This document shows positions 1 through 7,853 of a stretch of DNA of 15,964 nt, piece after piece; the first letter of the stretch is position 1; every line of letters begins with the position of its first letter. Under the pieces are notes generated by a model. It was not told the DNA's origin. It did no database searches and saw nothing but the letters and a program-made list of their open reading frames with translations. Source of the DNA: UBA5078 sp963977405 (lineage in GTDB: Bacteria > Pseudomonadota > Gammaproteobacteria > Pseudomonadales > Pseudohongiellaceae); assembly GCA_963977405.1 (NCBI GenBank), contig CAXBOY010000071.1:1-15964 (forward strand), in the 5' to 3' direction. Position numbers and translations under genes: made by a program.

Positions 1-1
1 T

Positions 2-466
2 GCATTCGATATGCATGCAATGGTGCCCTTGGCCAACTCCGCTTATGGGGACAATGTGTCGCCACAGCTATCTTGGAGCGACCTGCCCGAGGGTACGGTA
101 CAGCTAGCGCTGGTAATGGATGATCCAATCGTGCCAATGCCACAACCTTTCGTGCATTGGGTGGCTTACAATATTCCTGCCGCAGCGGGTCAATTGCCAG
201 GCTCGCTTAGTAAAGAGCCTATGGTGACAGGCGTTGCAGGTCTAGAGGGCATGGTGAATGGCTTGAACGGTATTCGGCAGGCTGGTTATTTCGGACCGCG
301 CCCACCAGTCGACGGGAAGCTACATGCCTATCACTTCCGCATCTATGCCTTGGATGCCGCGCTGAACCTGCCTGAAGGACTTAACAAAGAGACTCTACTA
401 GAAGCAATTGACGGTCACGTATTGGGCACTGGTATGTTGATGGGACACTACGAGCAGAAAGAATAA
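2..466 (+). CDS. YbhB/YbcL-type PEBP (Raf kinase inhibitor-like) protein, 5'-partial
   Basis: This is a phosphatidylethanolamine-binding-protein family member of the bacterial YbhB/YbcL type; bacterial members have no firmly established biochemical role. The visible family pattern, in order, is GDNVSPQLSW near the N-terminus, a DDP segment followed by FVHWVAYNIPA, then YFGPRPPVDGKLHAYHF and IYALD, and a C-terminal helix containing GHVLGTGMLMGHY. The reading frame is open to the left edge of the window. A first ATG lies at 11, but the family normally has about 20 more residues before the SPQLSW motif, so the true start is probably outside the window and the ATG at 11 is internal. The stop is followed after 15 bp by the alpha/beta hydrolase gene on the same strand, which suggests cotranscription. 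Family assignment is firm; function is unknown. Confidence 0.85.
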   Translation, partial: AFDMHAMVPLANSAYGDNVSPQLSWSDLPEGTVQLALVMDDPIVPMPQPFVHWVAYNIPAAAGQLPGSLSKEPMVTGVAGLEGMVNGLNGIRQAGYFGPRPPVDGKLHAYHFRIYALDAALNLPEGLNKETLLEAIDGHVLGTGMLMGHYEQKE

Positions 467-481
467 GAGAAGAGCAGCCCT

Positions 482-1783
482 ATGAGATTACTACAGACGG
501 TTTTACTAGTGATGACAGTTTCAACTAGCGCCTTTGCGCAGACTAATCGCATCGACATCATTCGCCACGACGCGCCGGAGCTTAGTCAGTTCGGTGCATT
601 CGATATCGGCGTGCGAACCCTAGACCTAGTTGCTGCTCAGAGCGTGGATGTAATCAACTCGGTAGCGGGTGAGGTCACCAATTATTATGACCGACCAATT
701 ACGGTTGAGCTTTGGTATCCCGCTACTCTCAGCGCTGGGCAGAGTCCCGGCGGTGAATATAGCGCGGAGACTCGCAATCTCGATATTATCGCGACCTTGC
801 ATGGCAAAGCTGTGCGAGATGCTGCGCCGAATGTGGGCGAAGGGCCATACCCTCTGCTCATCATCTCTCATGGCTATCCGGGTAATCGTTTCCTGTTAAG
901 TCATCTTGGCGAGAACCTAGCCAGTAAGGGCTATGTCGTTGCATCGATCGACCATACAGACAGCACTTATCGCCGTCAGGAGCCAATAGCAAGCACGCTC
1001 TATAATCGTCCACTGGATCAACGCTTCGTGCTCAATACGATCGCGGATATGAATGAGGATAGTGGCAGTTTTCTCTCTGGCATTGTCGATGCCGAGAATA
1101 CGGGCCTGATTGGTTTCTCTATGGGCGGCTACGGACTCCTGAACAATATAGGTGCCTCGTTCAACACGGCAATGATCGATGCGGCGATCTCACCGCCCAA
1201 CGAGTTGCTCGCGGACCATACGCTACAGAGTCGCAACTATCGGCGCAATCTTGACCCGCGTATCAAGGCCGCGGTCGCTATTGCCCCTTGGGGTATGAAC
1301 AGTAATTTCTTCACGCCACAGACTCTAGAGGGCGTGCAGACGCCCACTTTGTTTGTCGCGGGGGATGTGGATGTTACCGCGGGGTACGAGAATGGAACCC
1401 GTGCGATCTTCGAGAACACGGTCAACGCGGATCGCTATTTGCTGACTTTTATCAATGGTGGGCATAGCGTTGCTGCGCCTATCCCAATGCCTGTGGAGAT
1501 ATTAGATGACCCGCAACTCAACGGAGCAGGGCATTATGTTGACCCCGTATGGGATGCGGTGCGCTCGAATAATATCCTCGATCACTTCGCGACGGTGTTT
1601 TTAGATTTGCACCTCAAAGGCATATCCGAGCGTTCTGCCTATCTCGACCTGATTCCTAACGGCAATGATGGCGTCTACGCGATGAATGGCGAGACGGTTG
1701 GGTCTACTCATACCTATTGGAAAGGTTTCGGGCGCGGCCGCGCGGTTGGGCTACGTTTCGAACATAAAGCTAAAGGCGAGTAA
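482..1783 (+). CDS. Secreted alpha/beta hydrolase (PAF-acetylhydrolase/dienelactone-hydrolase-like)
   Basis: A 433-residue protein beginning with a clear Sec signal peptide (hydrophobic residues about 3-18, cleavage probably after AFAQ at residue 20), so it is probably periplasmic or secreted. Alpha/beta-hydrolase landmarks are an oxyanion-type SHGYPGN at 129-135, the nucleophile elbow GFSMGG with Ser213, an acid candidate in VAGDVDV (Asp295 or Asp297) and the His of NGGHS at 328. The spacing and the HG-plus-GFSMGG pattern resemble platelet-activating-factor acetylhydrolase and dienelactone-hydrolase relatives, so an ester or lipid-like substrate is plausible but not shown. The start at 482 is supported by the signal peptide; the purine-rich stretch before it is only a modest ribosome site. 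It lies 15 bp behind the PEBP gene and converges with the glyA remnant. Confidence 0.85.
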   Translation: MRLLQTVLLVMTVSTSAFAQTNRIDIIRHDAPELSQFGAFDIGVRTLDLVAAQSVDVINSVAGEVTNYYDRPITVELWYPATLSAGQSPGGEYSAETRNLDIIATLHGKAVRDAAPNVGEGPYPLLIISHGYPGNRFLLSHLGENLASKGYVVASIDHTDSTYRRQEPIASTLYNRPLDQRFVLNTIADMNEDSGSFLSGIVDAENTGLIGFSMGGYGLLNNIGASFNTAMIDAAISPPNELLADHTLQSRNYRRNLDPRIKAAVAIAPWGMNSNFFTPQTLEGVQTPTLFVAGDVDVTAGYENGTRAIFENTVNADRYLLTFINGGHSVAAPIPMPVEILDDPQLNGAGHYVDPVWDAVRSNNILDHFATVFLDLHLKGISERSAYLDLIPNGNDGVYAMNGETVGSTHTYWKGFGRGRAVGLRFEHKAKGE

Positions 1784-1790
1784 GAGTGCA

Positions 1791-1822
1791 GGGCGAGGCC
1801 GGATACCATTCCAGCCCCGCCC
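1791..1822. terminator. Candidate bidirectional hairpin between convergent genes
   Basis: In the 44-bp gap between the convergent alpha/beta hydrolase gene and the glyA remnant, GGGCGAGGC (1791-1799) can pair with GCCCCGCCC (1814-1822) with one mismatch and further GG/CC pairing inside. There is no U-run on either side, so this is a weak intrinsic-terminator candidate based on stem strength and position only. Confidence 0.35.
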
Positions 1823-1827
1823 ATTGC

Positions 1828-2746
1828 TCATTTGTACACGGGGAATTCTAAGCAAAGTTTCTCAACGCGCTTACGTACACTCTCTATGGTCGTCTGGTTT
1901 TCGATATCAGCAAGCACCTCGCAGATCCATTCCACTAGCATCACCACTTCCTTCTCCTTCATGCCTCGCGTTGTAACAGCGGGCGACCCTATTCTAAGTC
2001 CGCTTGTCACAAACGGGGGGCGAGGATCATTGGGTACTGCATTTTTGTTCACGGTAATATTGGCGCGACCCAAGGCTGCATCTGCGTCTTTGCCTGTTAT
2101 TCCTTGCTTGACCAAGCTAAGTAGAAATAGATGATTCTCCGTGCCGCCGGAGACTACTTCATAACCCTTGCCTATGAAGGTTTTCGCCATCGCTTGTGCA
2201 TTTTTAACTACCTGTTCTTGATAGCTCTTAAACTCCTCTGACATCGCCTCCTTAAAGCACACGGCTTTGGCTGCAATGACATGCATGAGTGGGCCACCTT
2301 GACTCTCGGGAAATACCGCAAAATTTAGCTTTTTCTCGATCTCTGGATTAGCGCGAGCAAGTATGATTCCTCCTCTTGGTCCCCTCAGTGTTTTATGAGT
2401 GGTGGTCGTGGTGATATCTGCGATGTTTACAGGGCTTGGATAAACTCCTGCTGCTACCAAACCAGCAACATGTGCCATGTCGACCACAAACCATGCGCCA
2501 ACGCTATCGGCAATTTCACGGAAACGTTGCCAGTCGACGATTTTAGAATACGCAGAGAAGCCCGCTACAATCACCTTCGGCGTATTTATTGGTGAGCGCG
2601 TTGCCTTGGGCCTCCATTACGAGTGGACTGGTATAGTTCTCCGAAGCTATCAATTCGATGTGCGTTTCCTGCCGCCGTGTTTCTTCCAATATGCTGTCGT
2701 TGAGCTCGGCGTCGAACTCCGCCAATTTTTGGCTTTTATAAAACAT
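1828..2746 (-). pseudogene. glyA: Serine hydroxymethyltransferase (glyA) pseudogene: internal deletion plus frameshift
   Basis: Serine hydroxymethyltransferase is a PLP enzyme that interconverts serine and glycine with tetrahydrofolate. The N-terminal part (58 residues, ATG at 2746 with a GGGAG ribosome site upstream) carries HIELIASENYTSP and ends at LTNKYAEG. Then the frame runs into unrelated residues and stops at 2543-2545. The C-terminal part (2574-1828, 248 residues) resumes in another frame at the segment equivalent to residue ~168 of the E. coli enzyme and includes the PLP-lysine motif TTTTTHKTLRGPRGG, GQGG-like and GRANITVNKN motifs, ending in EFPVYK. About 110 codons that include the YPGKRYYGG and SGSQAN active-site regions are missing, so no functional enzyme can be made. 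The junction at 2573-2580 reads CCGAAGGT on the minus strand, which fits both flanking coding sequences, so a deletion between short direct repeats is likely. A functional glyA elsewhere in the genome would be expected. Confidence 0.93.
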
Positions 2747-2923
2747 CCAAGTCTCCCACTTTAAATTTATAGACGAAAAATAGAATTTTATGACAGCTTC
2801 GCGCGATTCCATGCACGTTGCTCGAAAACGAAAGGGCAACAATCTCCCATAGTTTTGATTGCAGTGTCAACGGCGACTAAGCGCTGCGCTTGTCGTATTT
2901 AGAGATGCTTCGAACTCTGAGCT

Positions 2924-2948
2924 CGTTGCAAAAAAAAGTGTTGCAACG
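2924..2948. repeat. Inverted repeat CGTTGCAA-N9-TTGCAACG
   Basis: A perfect 8-bp inverted repeat (2924-2931 and 2941-2948) with an A-rich 9-base spacer lies about 180 bp upstream of the glyA remnant start. It could be an operator for a dimeric regulator or a small hairpin. It does not match the PurR consensus known for E. coli glyA. The symmetry is seen directly; the role is unknown. Confidence 0.4.
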
Positions 2949-3285
2949 CTAGCGCTCCTAAAGAGTGCGCAAACATTCATAAATGAGCAAAAATGGTTCA
3001 AATTGTAGAAGAGTTTGCTTGTTGAGCCGTGGTTTATGAGTTGGCTCTCTCGTAGAAAACTCGCTCGACCTCGATTGAATTGCCTATCTTAAACAGTCCC
3101 TTAGCGCTTCTTTTTGAATTTTTTAGCGTTGCTCGAAGGGTGATTTATTTCTCCCCTATACTTTCTGGTACGCAAAATGCACCACGCTTTGCGACAAGAA
3201 GGCTGCGAGCAATGATTACAAGTTTTCAACTCTTTTCCGAAACGGTTGAGAACCTATACTGCCTCGCTGTCGATATTCATTTTCA

Positions 3286-3297
3286 CAGGCGCCTGTC
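3286..3297. promoter_or_regulatory. 12-bp perfect palindrome ahead of the M20 lipoprotein gene
   Basis: ACAGGCGCCTGT is a perfect palindrome ending 3 bases before the AGGAG ribosome site (3300-3304) of the lipoprotein gene. A TATACT box at 3255-3260 would place transcription start near 3267, so the palindrome would lie in the 5' leader. An operator role is possible; only the symmetry is certain. Confidence 0.25.
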
Positions 3298-3310
3298 TCA
3301 GGAGTAAAGC

Positions 3311-4993
3311 GTGGCTAATATGACTAAGTTCAAATTTCGACCTTTAGCACTACCGTTTTTTATCAGCACTATGGCCATGCTTGCTGCCTGCAGTGGCGAG
3401 TCAACAACGAGTTCGACAGCGCCAATGCCAACCTCTTCAGCAACTCCGGCGCCAAGCCCTGCTAGCACAGCGCTGGGCATTCGTCCGACCGGTGATGAGA
3501 CCGTTGCGATAGACATGAGCACTATTCACAATGACGAGTTGAAGGAAATATTTGACTACATCGATACCAATATCGATGAGCATGTTGAGAATCTGCAGCG
3601 TTGGATACAACAACCAAGCGTCTCCAATACTGGCGAAGGAATTCAAGAGTCCGCCTACATGGTTAAAGGATTCTTCGATCAACTAGGTTGTCAGACTACC
3701 AACGTATATGACGTGGGTATTACCGAGTGGGGGCAGCAGGGTAACCCTGTGGTTTATGCCGATTGCGACGAAGGTGCAGAGAAGACACTCGTGATCTATT
3801 GGATGTACGACACCATGCCGATCACTCAGCCAGACCTATGGAAATCGCCTCCTTTTGCGGCCAATCTCATCGAGCAGGCGCCCTATGCAAAAGTATTGTT
3901 AGGTCGTGGTGCTAGTAACTCCAAGGGTCCTCAGATGACACAGCTCAATGCGCTGATGTCCATAAAAGCGGTCACAGGTAAGTTACCAGTCAACCTAATC
4001 TTTGTGGCCGAAGGCGACGAGGAGAGAATGTCCACGGGCTATCGAAAATTCGTTCGCGAGAATCCAGAGCTGTTTGCGAAAGCGGATGCGATGTATCGCT
4101 TCGGTAGTCAGGGCAGTTTCGGTGGCGGTTCTGAAGGCAGTGTTTTCGTAGAACTAATAACCAGCGGCGAATCCTGGGGGCGCGGTCCTAACTACAGCAA
4201 TATTCACGGCGGCAATAAGCGTTCGGTAGATGCACCCGCTTGGCGTCACATCCAGATGTTATCCACACTCGTGGATGAGACTGGTAACCGTGTGATGTTC
4301 GAAGGTTTCTACGACAACATCGAGGAGTTGAGTGAGCCTGAGCTCGCGAAATTGCGCGAGATGGCCGAGAACATTGACCTCGAAGTGGCTGCGCGCAACC
4401 TCGGCGTAGAACGCTTTATCGCGGATGATCCGCTTACCTTTATTACTATGGCGCGGTACGGCCAATCGATGAACCTCGACGGTATTTGGGGCGGCAATAT
4501 GTTCGAAGGCGGCTCTGGCGCGATTCTGCCTAACCGTATTGTATCCAAACACAACTTCCGTTACGTGCCCTTTCAAGACGGTATGGATATTGTGAATAAG
4601 CTGCGCATTCATCTAGACAAGTTCGGCTATGAAGATGTCGAGATCAATGTAGTGGGCGATGTGCCTTGGGCGAAGATGTCATACGACAATGATATTGCCC
4701 GTGCGGCGATGACGATGTTCGATACCTTCGGTGTGGCTTATAACGATCCAATCAAAGAGATGGAGTCGATGCTGGGCGGTTATTGGCCCGCGTATCTGTT
4801 TGCCGGTGACGTGATGGACATCCCTATTGTGAGTGGTCAAGTAGGGTCAGGCGGAAACGCGCACGCCGCTAACGAGTACTTTGTGATCGAGGGCGCTGGC
4901 AACACATATGGTATGGCCGGTGGCGAGAAATCTGTAGCGACAGTGCTCTACAACTACGCCGGTTTGAACGAGGCGCCAACGTCGTCGGATTAA
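3311..4993 (+). CDS. M20-fold peptidase-like lipoprotein with non-consensus metal site
   Basis: A 560-residue protein of the M20 metallopeptidase family, whose members normally use two zinc ions to hydrolyse dipeptides or amides. Residues 10-27 form a lipoprotein signal with lipobox LAAC (Cys27), followed by a Ser/Thr/Pro/Ala-rich linker to about 57, so it is membrane-tethered facing the periplasm. The M20 landmarks align, but some metal ligands differ: the GHxD motif reads WMYD (Met165 for His, Asp167 kept), GRGASDDKG reads GRGASNSKG (Asn203 for the bridging Asp), and the acidic ligand after ADA is not apparent (about Gly265). EGDEE (Glu237, Glu238) and the C-terminal GNAHAANE (His518) are kept. 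The GTG start at 3311 is preferred because AGGAG lies 6 bases upstream; an ATG at 3320 is the alternative. It may be a subfamily with altered chemistry or a non-catalytic binding protein. It lies 91 bp ahead of the ABC genes on the same strand. Confidence 0.88.
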   Translation: MANMTKFKFRPLALPFFISTMAMLAACSGESTTSSTAPMPTSSATPAPSPASTALGIRPTGDETVAIDMSTIHNDELKEIFDYIDTNIDEHVENLQRWIQQPSVSNTGEGIQESAYMVKGFFDQLGCQTTNVYDVGITEWGQQGNPVVYADCDEGAEKTLVIYWMYDTMPITQPDLWKSPPFAANLIEQAPYAKVLLGRGASNSKGPQMTQLNALMSIKAVTGKLPVNLIFVAEGDEERMSTGYRKFVRENPELFAKADAMYRFGSQGSFGGGSEGSVFVELITSGESWGRGPNYSNIHGGNKRSVDAPAWRHIQMLSTLVDETGNRVMFEGFYDNIEELSEPELAKLREMAENIDLEVAARNLGVERFIADDPLTFITMARYGQSMNLDGIWGGNMFEGGSGAILPNRIVSKHNFRYVPFQDGMDIVNKLRIHLDKFGYEDVEINVVGDVPWAKMSYDNDIARAAMTMFDTFGVAYNDPIKEMESMLGGYWPAYLFAGDVMDIPIVSGQVGSGGNAHAANEYFVIEGAGNTYGMAGGEKSVATVLYNYAGLNEAPTSSD

Positions 4994-5086
4994 TCGATAC
5001 GCAAACTTTGCACAGCCCGCTCACTTAGTTCCTCTAGGCGAACGGGTTGCTTACTCGATCAGTACTTTGTTTATAGGAAGCAAGAT

Positions 5087-5839
5087 ATGTCAGTGATTTC
5101 ACTTCAAGGCATCAAAAAGATTTATCACTTAGGCGATAACACCGTTCATGCGCTTCGTGGAGTCTCGCTCGATATAGAGGAAGGTGAGTTCGTCGCCATT
5201 ACTGGACCATCGGGTTCGGGGAAATCGACGATGATGCATATCCTCGGTTGTCTGGATAGTCCGACGGAGGGCAGTTACCTGCTCAATGGCAAGAATGTAT
5301 CTAACCTGCCGCGCCAGGAGCTCGCCGATATTCGCAACCGCCAAATCGGTTTTGTATTCCAAGGCTTCAATCTTCTGCCACGGACTACCGCGGTAGAGAA
5401 TGTCGAATTGCCACTGCTTTACACACGCCCGGTAATGAGCAATGCAGAGCGTACCAAGCGTGCTGTTGAGGCACTCACAGCGATGGGCTTGGCCGATCGT
5501 CTAGATCACCACCCTAGCCAACTCTCTGGAGGTCAGCAGCAACGTGTAGCTATCGCTCGGGCGCTCGTCAACAAGCCATCGTTGATCCTAGCCGATGAGC
5601 CTACCGGTAACCTCGATTCGAAGACGAGCATCGAAGTGATGCGCCTGTTGCAGGAACTGCGAGAAAAGCAGGGTATCACTATCGTTCTGATTACTCACGA
5701 ACCAGAGATCGCCGCTTATGGTACTCGTATCATTTCCGTGCGCGATGGCGTGATTATCAGCGACGAGAAAAACACCCCCCGCAACCCGGAAGAAGACTTA
5801 GCAGTGGTCGCTCCTATTGCGGCCGCGAGTGGTTACTAG
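5087..5839 (+). CDS. ABC transporter ATP-binding protein, MacB/LolD type
   Basis: A 250-residue stand-alone nucleotide-binding subunit of the LolD/MacB/FtsE class, which powers FtsX-fold permeases. All motifs are intact: Walker A GPSGSGKST (40-48), Q-loop VFQGFN (Gln92), signature LSGGQQQR (146-153), Walker B LILADEP (166-172) with catalytic Glu171, D-loop NLDS and H-loop His204. A short Ala/Val-rich tail follows the fold from about 230. The start is supported by AGGAAG upstream of ATG 5087. The stop overlaps the AGGAG ribosome site of permease 1, which begins 8 bp later, so the two are surely cotranscribed. It is the only ATPase gene near three permease genes and probably serves all of them. 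The transported substrate cannot be read from this subunit. Confidence 0.96.
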   Translation: MSVISLQGIKKIYHLGDNTVHALRGVSLDIEEGEFVAITGPSGSGKSTMMHILGCLDSPTEGSYLLNGKNVSNLPRQELADIRNRQIGFVFQGFNLLPRTTAVENVELPLLYTRPVMSNAERTKRAVEALTAMGLADRLDHHPSQLSGGQQQRVAIARALVNKPSLILADEPTGNLDSKTSIEVMRLLQELREKQGITIVLITHEPEIAAYGTRIISVRDGVIISDEKNTPRNPEEDLAVVAPIAAASGY

Positions 5840-5847
5840 GAGATCAC

Positions 5848-7359
5848 ATGGGTTTTGCCGCGCACTTGATTGCATTGGCATGGCAGGCGCTGATGCGCAA
5901 CAAAGCACAGACACTTCTGGCGATGCTCGGAGTCACTGTCGGGGTTGGGGCATTAGTGACGAGTATGGCCCTCGGTCGTGGTGCGCAAGAAGCGATCAAA
6001 GATCAGCTTCTTGCCGCAGGCGCCAACATGATCATCGTGAACTCTGGCAATTATCAAACGGAGCGCGCTGGAGCAGGGGGCTCGCCAGCTGACCACGGCT
6101 ATGTTCCTTCGCCCAAGCCGCAACGCACTCCTTACCTAGTTAAAGGGCCTATCCCTGGGTTTCCCAATGTGCGTTTGCTTAACGCCCATTTCGAAGACGA
6201 CCCGATGGCCGAGCATGATCATCCTCTTGCTAGCGAAAGACTCGGTGACAATATGGCGGGCCTTGGTGCCGCCGCTACTCTGACCTTGGAAGATGCCGAG
6301 GCGATACGCAACGAGATTCCAGGTATCGATTTCGTCGCCTCTGGCGTGCACGAGAATGCCCGCATCTCTCTTAAGGCTGACCCAACGAAGCAGTGGTTCA
6401 CGCGTCTCCATGGCACCGAGTCGGACCTTCCCGTTATACGCAGTGGCTGGATATTCCCCTACGGACGCTTTCTAAGTGCGTCTCAGGTACGCGATGCCGA
6501 GCAAACAATGGTGATAGGCCGAGTAGTAGCCGACCGTCTATTCGGCGAAGGCATTAATCCCGTGGGCGAGACAATAGTCCTATGGAACCAAGATTTCAGA
6601 GTCATCGGCGTAGTAGACAGCACTAGTTGGGCAGCACAGCCTAGCGCAGGGGACGATCAATTCGATGCTATTTATATACCAGTGACTACGGTCCATAGTC
6701 TGCTGAACCTCAGCAAACTGAACACCATTACCATTACTACCGAGTCAGCAGGGGAGACAACCCGTATAAGCAAGCAGATCGAGGATATCCTGCGGCGTCG
6801 CCATGGGATTACGGAACAGATGCCTGATGATTTCACAGTAAAGACCCAAGCGCAGCAATTGCTGGGTAAGGGGCTCTCACCTGATGTGGCACGCATCGTA
6901 GCGGGCAATCTCGAGAGTATCGATGCCCTGACCATAGAGCAGCTTTCGGCATCTTTACAGCGCGCGAACACCACGATGTTGGCTTTGCTTGCAGGCGTAG
7001 CTACGGTGTCGCTTCTTGTGGGTGGCATAGGCGTCATGAACCTCCTTTTACTCTCTGTCACGCAGCGTACCCGCGAAGTGGGCCTGCGCATGGCGATGGG
7101 AGCACGCGGAAGTGACATTGCCTCGCAGTTCGTACTGGAGGCGATCGTATTGAGCGTGGTTGGCGGGCTGATTGGCGCTGCCTGTGGCGTGTTGGTAGCG
7201 GAGAGTCTCGAACAAGTCTTTCAATGGTCGACTGACGTGTCTGTCATCTCGATGGTATTCGCAATTATTGTGGCGGCAGTGCTCGGTATAGTCTCGAGTG
7301 TTTATCCCGCCCATCGTGCTTCTCAACTTAATCCTATTGGTGCTCTTCATCATGAGTAA
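5848..7359 (+). CDS. ABC transporter permease 1 (MacB_PCD/FtsX fold)
   Basis: A 503-residue inner-membrane permease with the MacB topology: one N-terminal helix (about 21-42, followed by LGRGAQEAI), a large periplasmic core domain, then three helices (about 378-400, 426-452, 466-488) with the FtsX signature VGGIGVMNLLLLSVTQRTRE and the terminal YPAHRASQLNPIGAL. It lacks its own ATPase domain and must use the ATPase just upstream. Two features differ from standard MacB. A long insertion after SGNY (about residues 70-135) contains a His/Asp/Glu cluster (HFEDDP...EHDH, 114-125) that could bind a metal ion. An extra segment at about 341-366 precedes the second helix and has counterparts in the two other permeases. 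AGGAGA sits 6 bases before the ATG. Confidence 0.93.
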   Translation: MGFAAHLIALAWQALMRNKAQTLLAMLGVTVGVGALVTSMALGRGAQEAIKDQLLAAGANMIIVNSGNYQTERAGAGGSPADHGYVPSPKPQRTPYLVKGPIPGFPNVRLLNAHFEDDPMAEHDHPLASERLGDNMAGLGAAATLTLEDAEAIRNEIPGIDFVASGVHENARISLKADPTKQWFTRLHGTESDLPVIRSGWIFPYGRFLSASQVRDAEQTMVIGRVVADRLFGEGINPVGETIVLWNQDFRVIGVVDSTSWAAQPSAGDDQFDAIYIPVTTVHSLLNLSKLNTITITTESAGETTRISKQIEDILRRRHGITEQMPDDFTVKTQAQQLLGKGLSPDVARIVAGNLESIDALTIEQLSASLQRANTTMLALLAGVATVSLLVGGIGVMNLLLLSVTQRTREVGLRMAMGARGSDIASQFVLEAIVLSVVGGLIGAACGVLVAESLEQVFQWSTDVSVISMVFAIIVAAVLGIVSSVYPAHRASQLNPIGALHHE

Positions 7360-7373
7360 AGAGGGTAATTGCA

Positions 7374-7853
7374 ATGCATAGTTTTCCTGTAGTTTGGGTT
7401 CGCGCCATTTTGTGTGCGGCACTGTTGAGTATCCCCTCGCTAGCTCTTGGGCATGGCGAGGAGGAACACGGTAATCACGACGCCAAGCATGGCGGTTTCG
7501 TGATGATGTATCTGGATATGCATTTCGAGCTAGTGGTGCCGGAACAGGGCGGCATTCAACTCTACTACAGCGATCCACTCCGTAATGATTTGCCCGCCGC
7601 AGTCGTTGCCGATGTGAGCGTAGAGATCGAAAGAAGTGGTAATAGCATCGAACCGGTCGCCATGATGATTAGCGCCAGTGGTGATCATTGGATGGGGGAG
7701 AGCGCGCCTGTCACCAGCATCGATGACATCGTGCGTGTCGCTTTCTTGTTCCAAGGCGAACCTTTCGTCCTCGACATCCCCGCGATGGTATTGCCACGTT
7801 TCATGGATGCCCCAACGCCCGTCATTGCAGAGTCAGAACATGCTGGACACTAG
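7374..7853 (+). CDS. Small periplasmic His/Met-rich protein, putative metal-binding
   Basis: A 159-residue protein with a Sec signal peptide (hydrophobic 8-25, cleavage probably near LALG at 26). The mature N-terminus is His-rich (HGEEEHGNHDAKHGG, 27-41) and is followed by Met44, Met45, Met49 and His50. Another His is at 105, and the C-terminus is EHAGH. The HGG...ELV...G.Q.Y pattern recalls the His-rich leading segment of some periplasmic metal-efflux proteins, but I do not recognise a named family. Copper, nickel or zinc binding is an inference from composition. It sits 14 bp behind permease 1, with AGAGGG as ribosome site, and its last 14 bases overlap the start of permease 2, so it is embedded in the transporter operon. 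This suggests a substrate-binding or accessory role. Confidence 0.8.
   Translation: MHSFPVVWVRAILCAALLSIPSLALGHGEEEHGNHDAKHGGFVMMYLDMHFELVVPEQGGIQLYYSDPLRNDLPAAVVADVSVEIERSGNSIEPVAMMISASGDHWMGESAPVTSIDDIVRVAFLFQGEPFVLDIPAMVLPRFMDAPTPVIAESEHAGH

Larger units (their letters stand above)
2747..3310. other. Gene-free intergenic region upstream of the glyA remnant and the M20 lipoprotein gene
   Basis: No convincing coding region is seen here on either strand. It would hold the divergent promoters for the glyA remnant (leftward) and the M20 lipoprotein gene (rightward). It contains an 8-bp inverted repeat at 2924-2948, two TATACT boxes (near 3170 and at 3255-3260) that could act as rightward -10 elements but lack good -35 partners, and a 12-bp palindrome at 3286-3297. 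An apparent 75-codon frame at 3080-3307 starts with TTG and has no family resemblance or convincing ribosome site. Confidence 0.6.

Noticed and set aside
1..14. TGCATTCGATAT at the left edge repeated near 596-607
   Set aside because: It is a short match inside two unrelated coding sequences, with no flanking similarity, so chance is the simplest explanation.
2543..2842. 99-residue minus-strand frame as an independent small protein
   Set aside because: From 2746 on it is clearly the GlyA N-terminus; the part before is upstream DNA and the last nine residues are frameshift noise.
2861..2866. Perfect TTGACA on the minus strand upstream of the glyA remnant
   Set aside because: No acceptable -10 box lies 16-18 bases downstream, so it is not called as a promoter.
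3080..3307. 75-codon plus-strand frame upstream of the M20 lipoprotein gene
   Set aside because: It starts with TTG, lacks a convincing ribosome site and family resemblance, and runs through the probable promoter region.
4996..5086. Possible separate promoter for the ABC operon (TTGCTT with 17 bases to TTTATA)
   Set aside because: Each box matches the consensus at only 3 of 6 positions, which is too weak to annotate; readthrough from the M20 gene is equally likely.
7678..7839. N-terminal 54-residue extension of the permease 2 frame
   Set aside because: It lies entirely inside the His-rich gene in another frame, and permease-like sequence begins only at the ATG at 7840.
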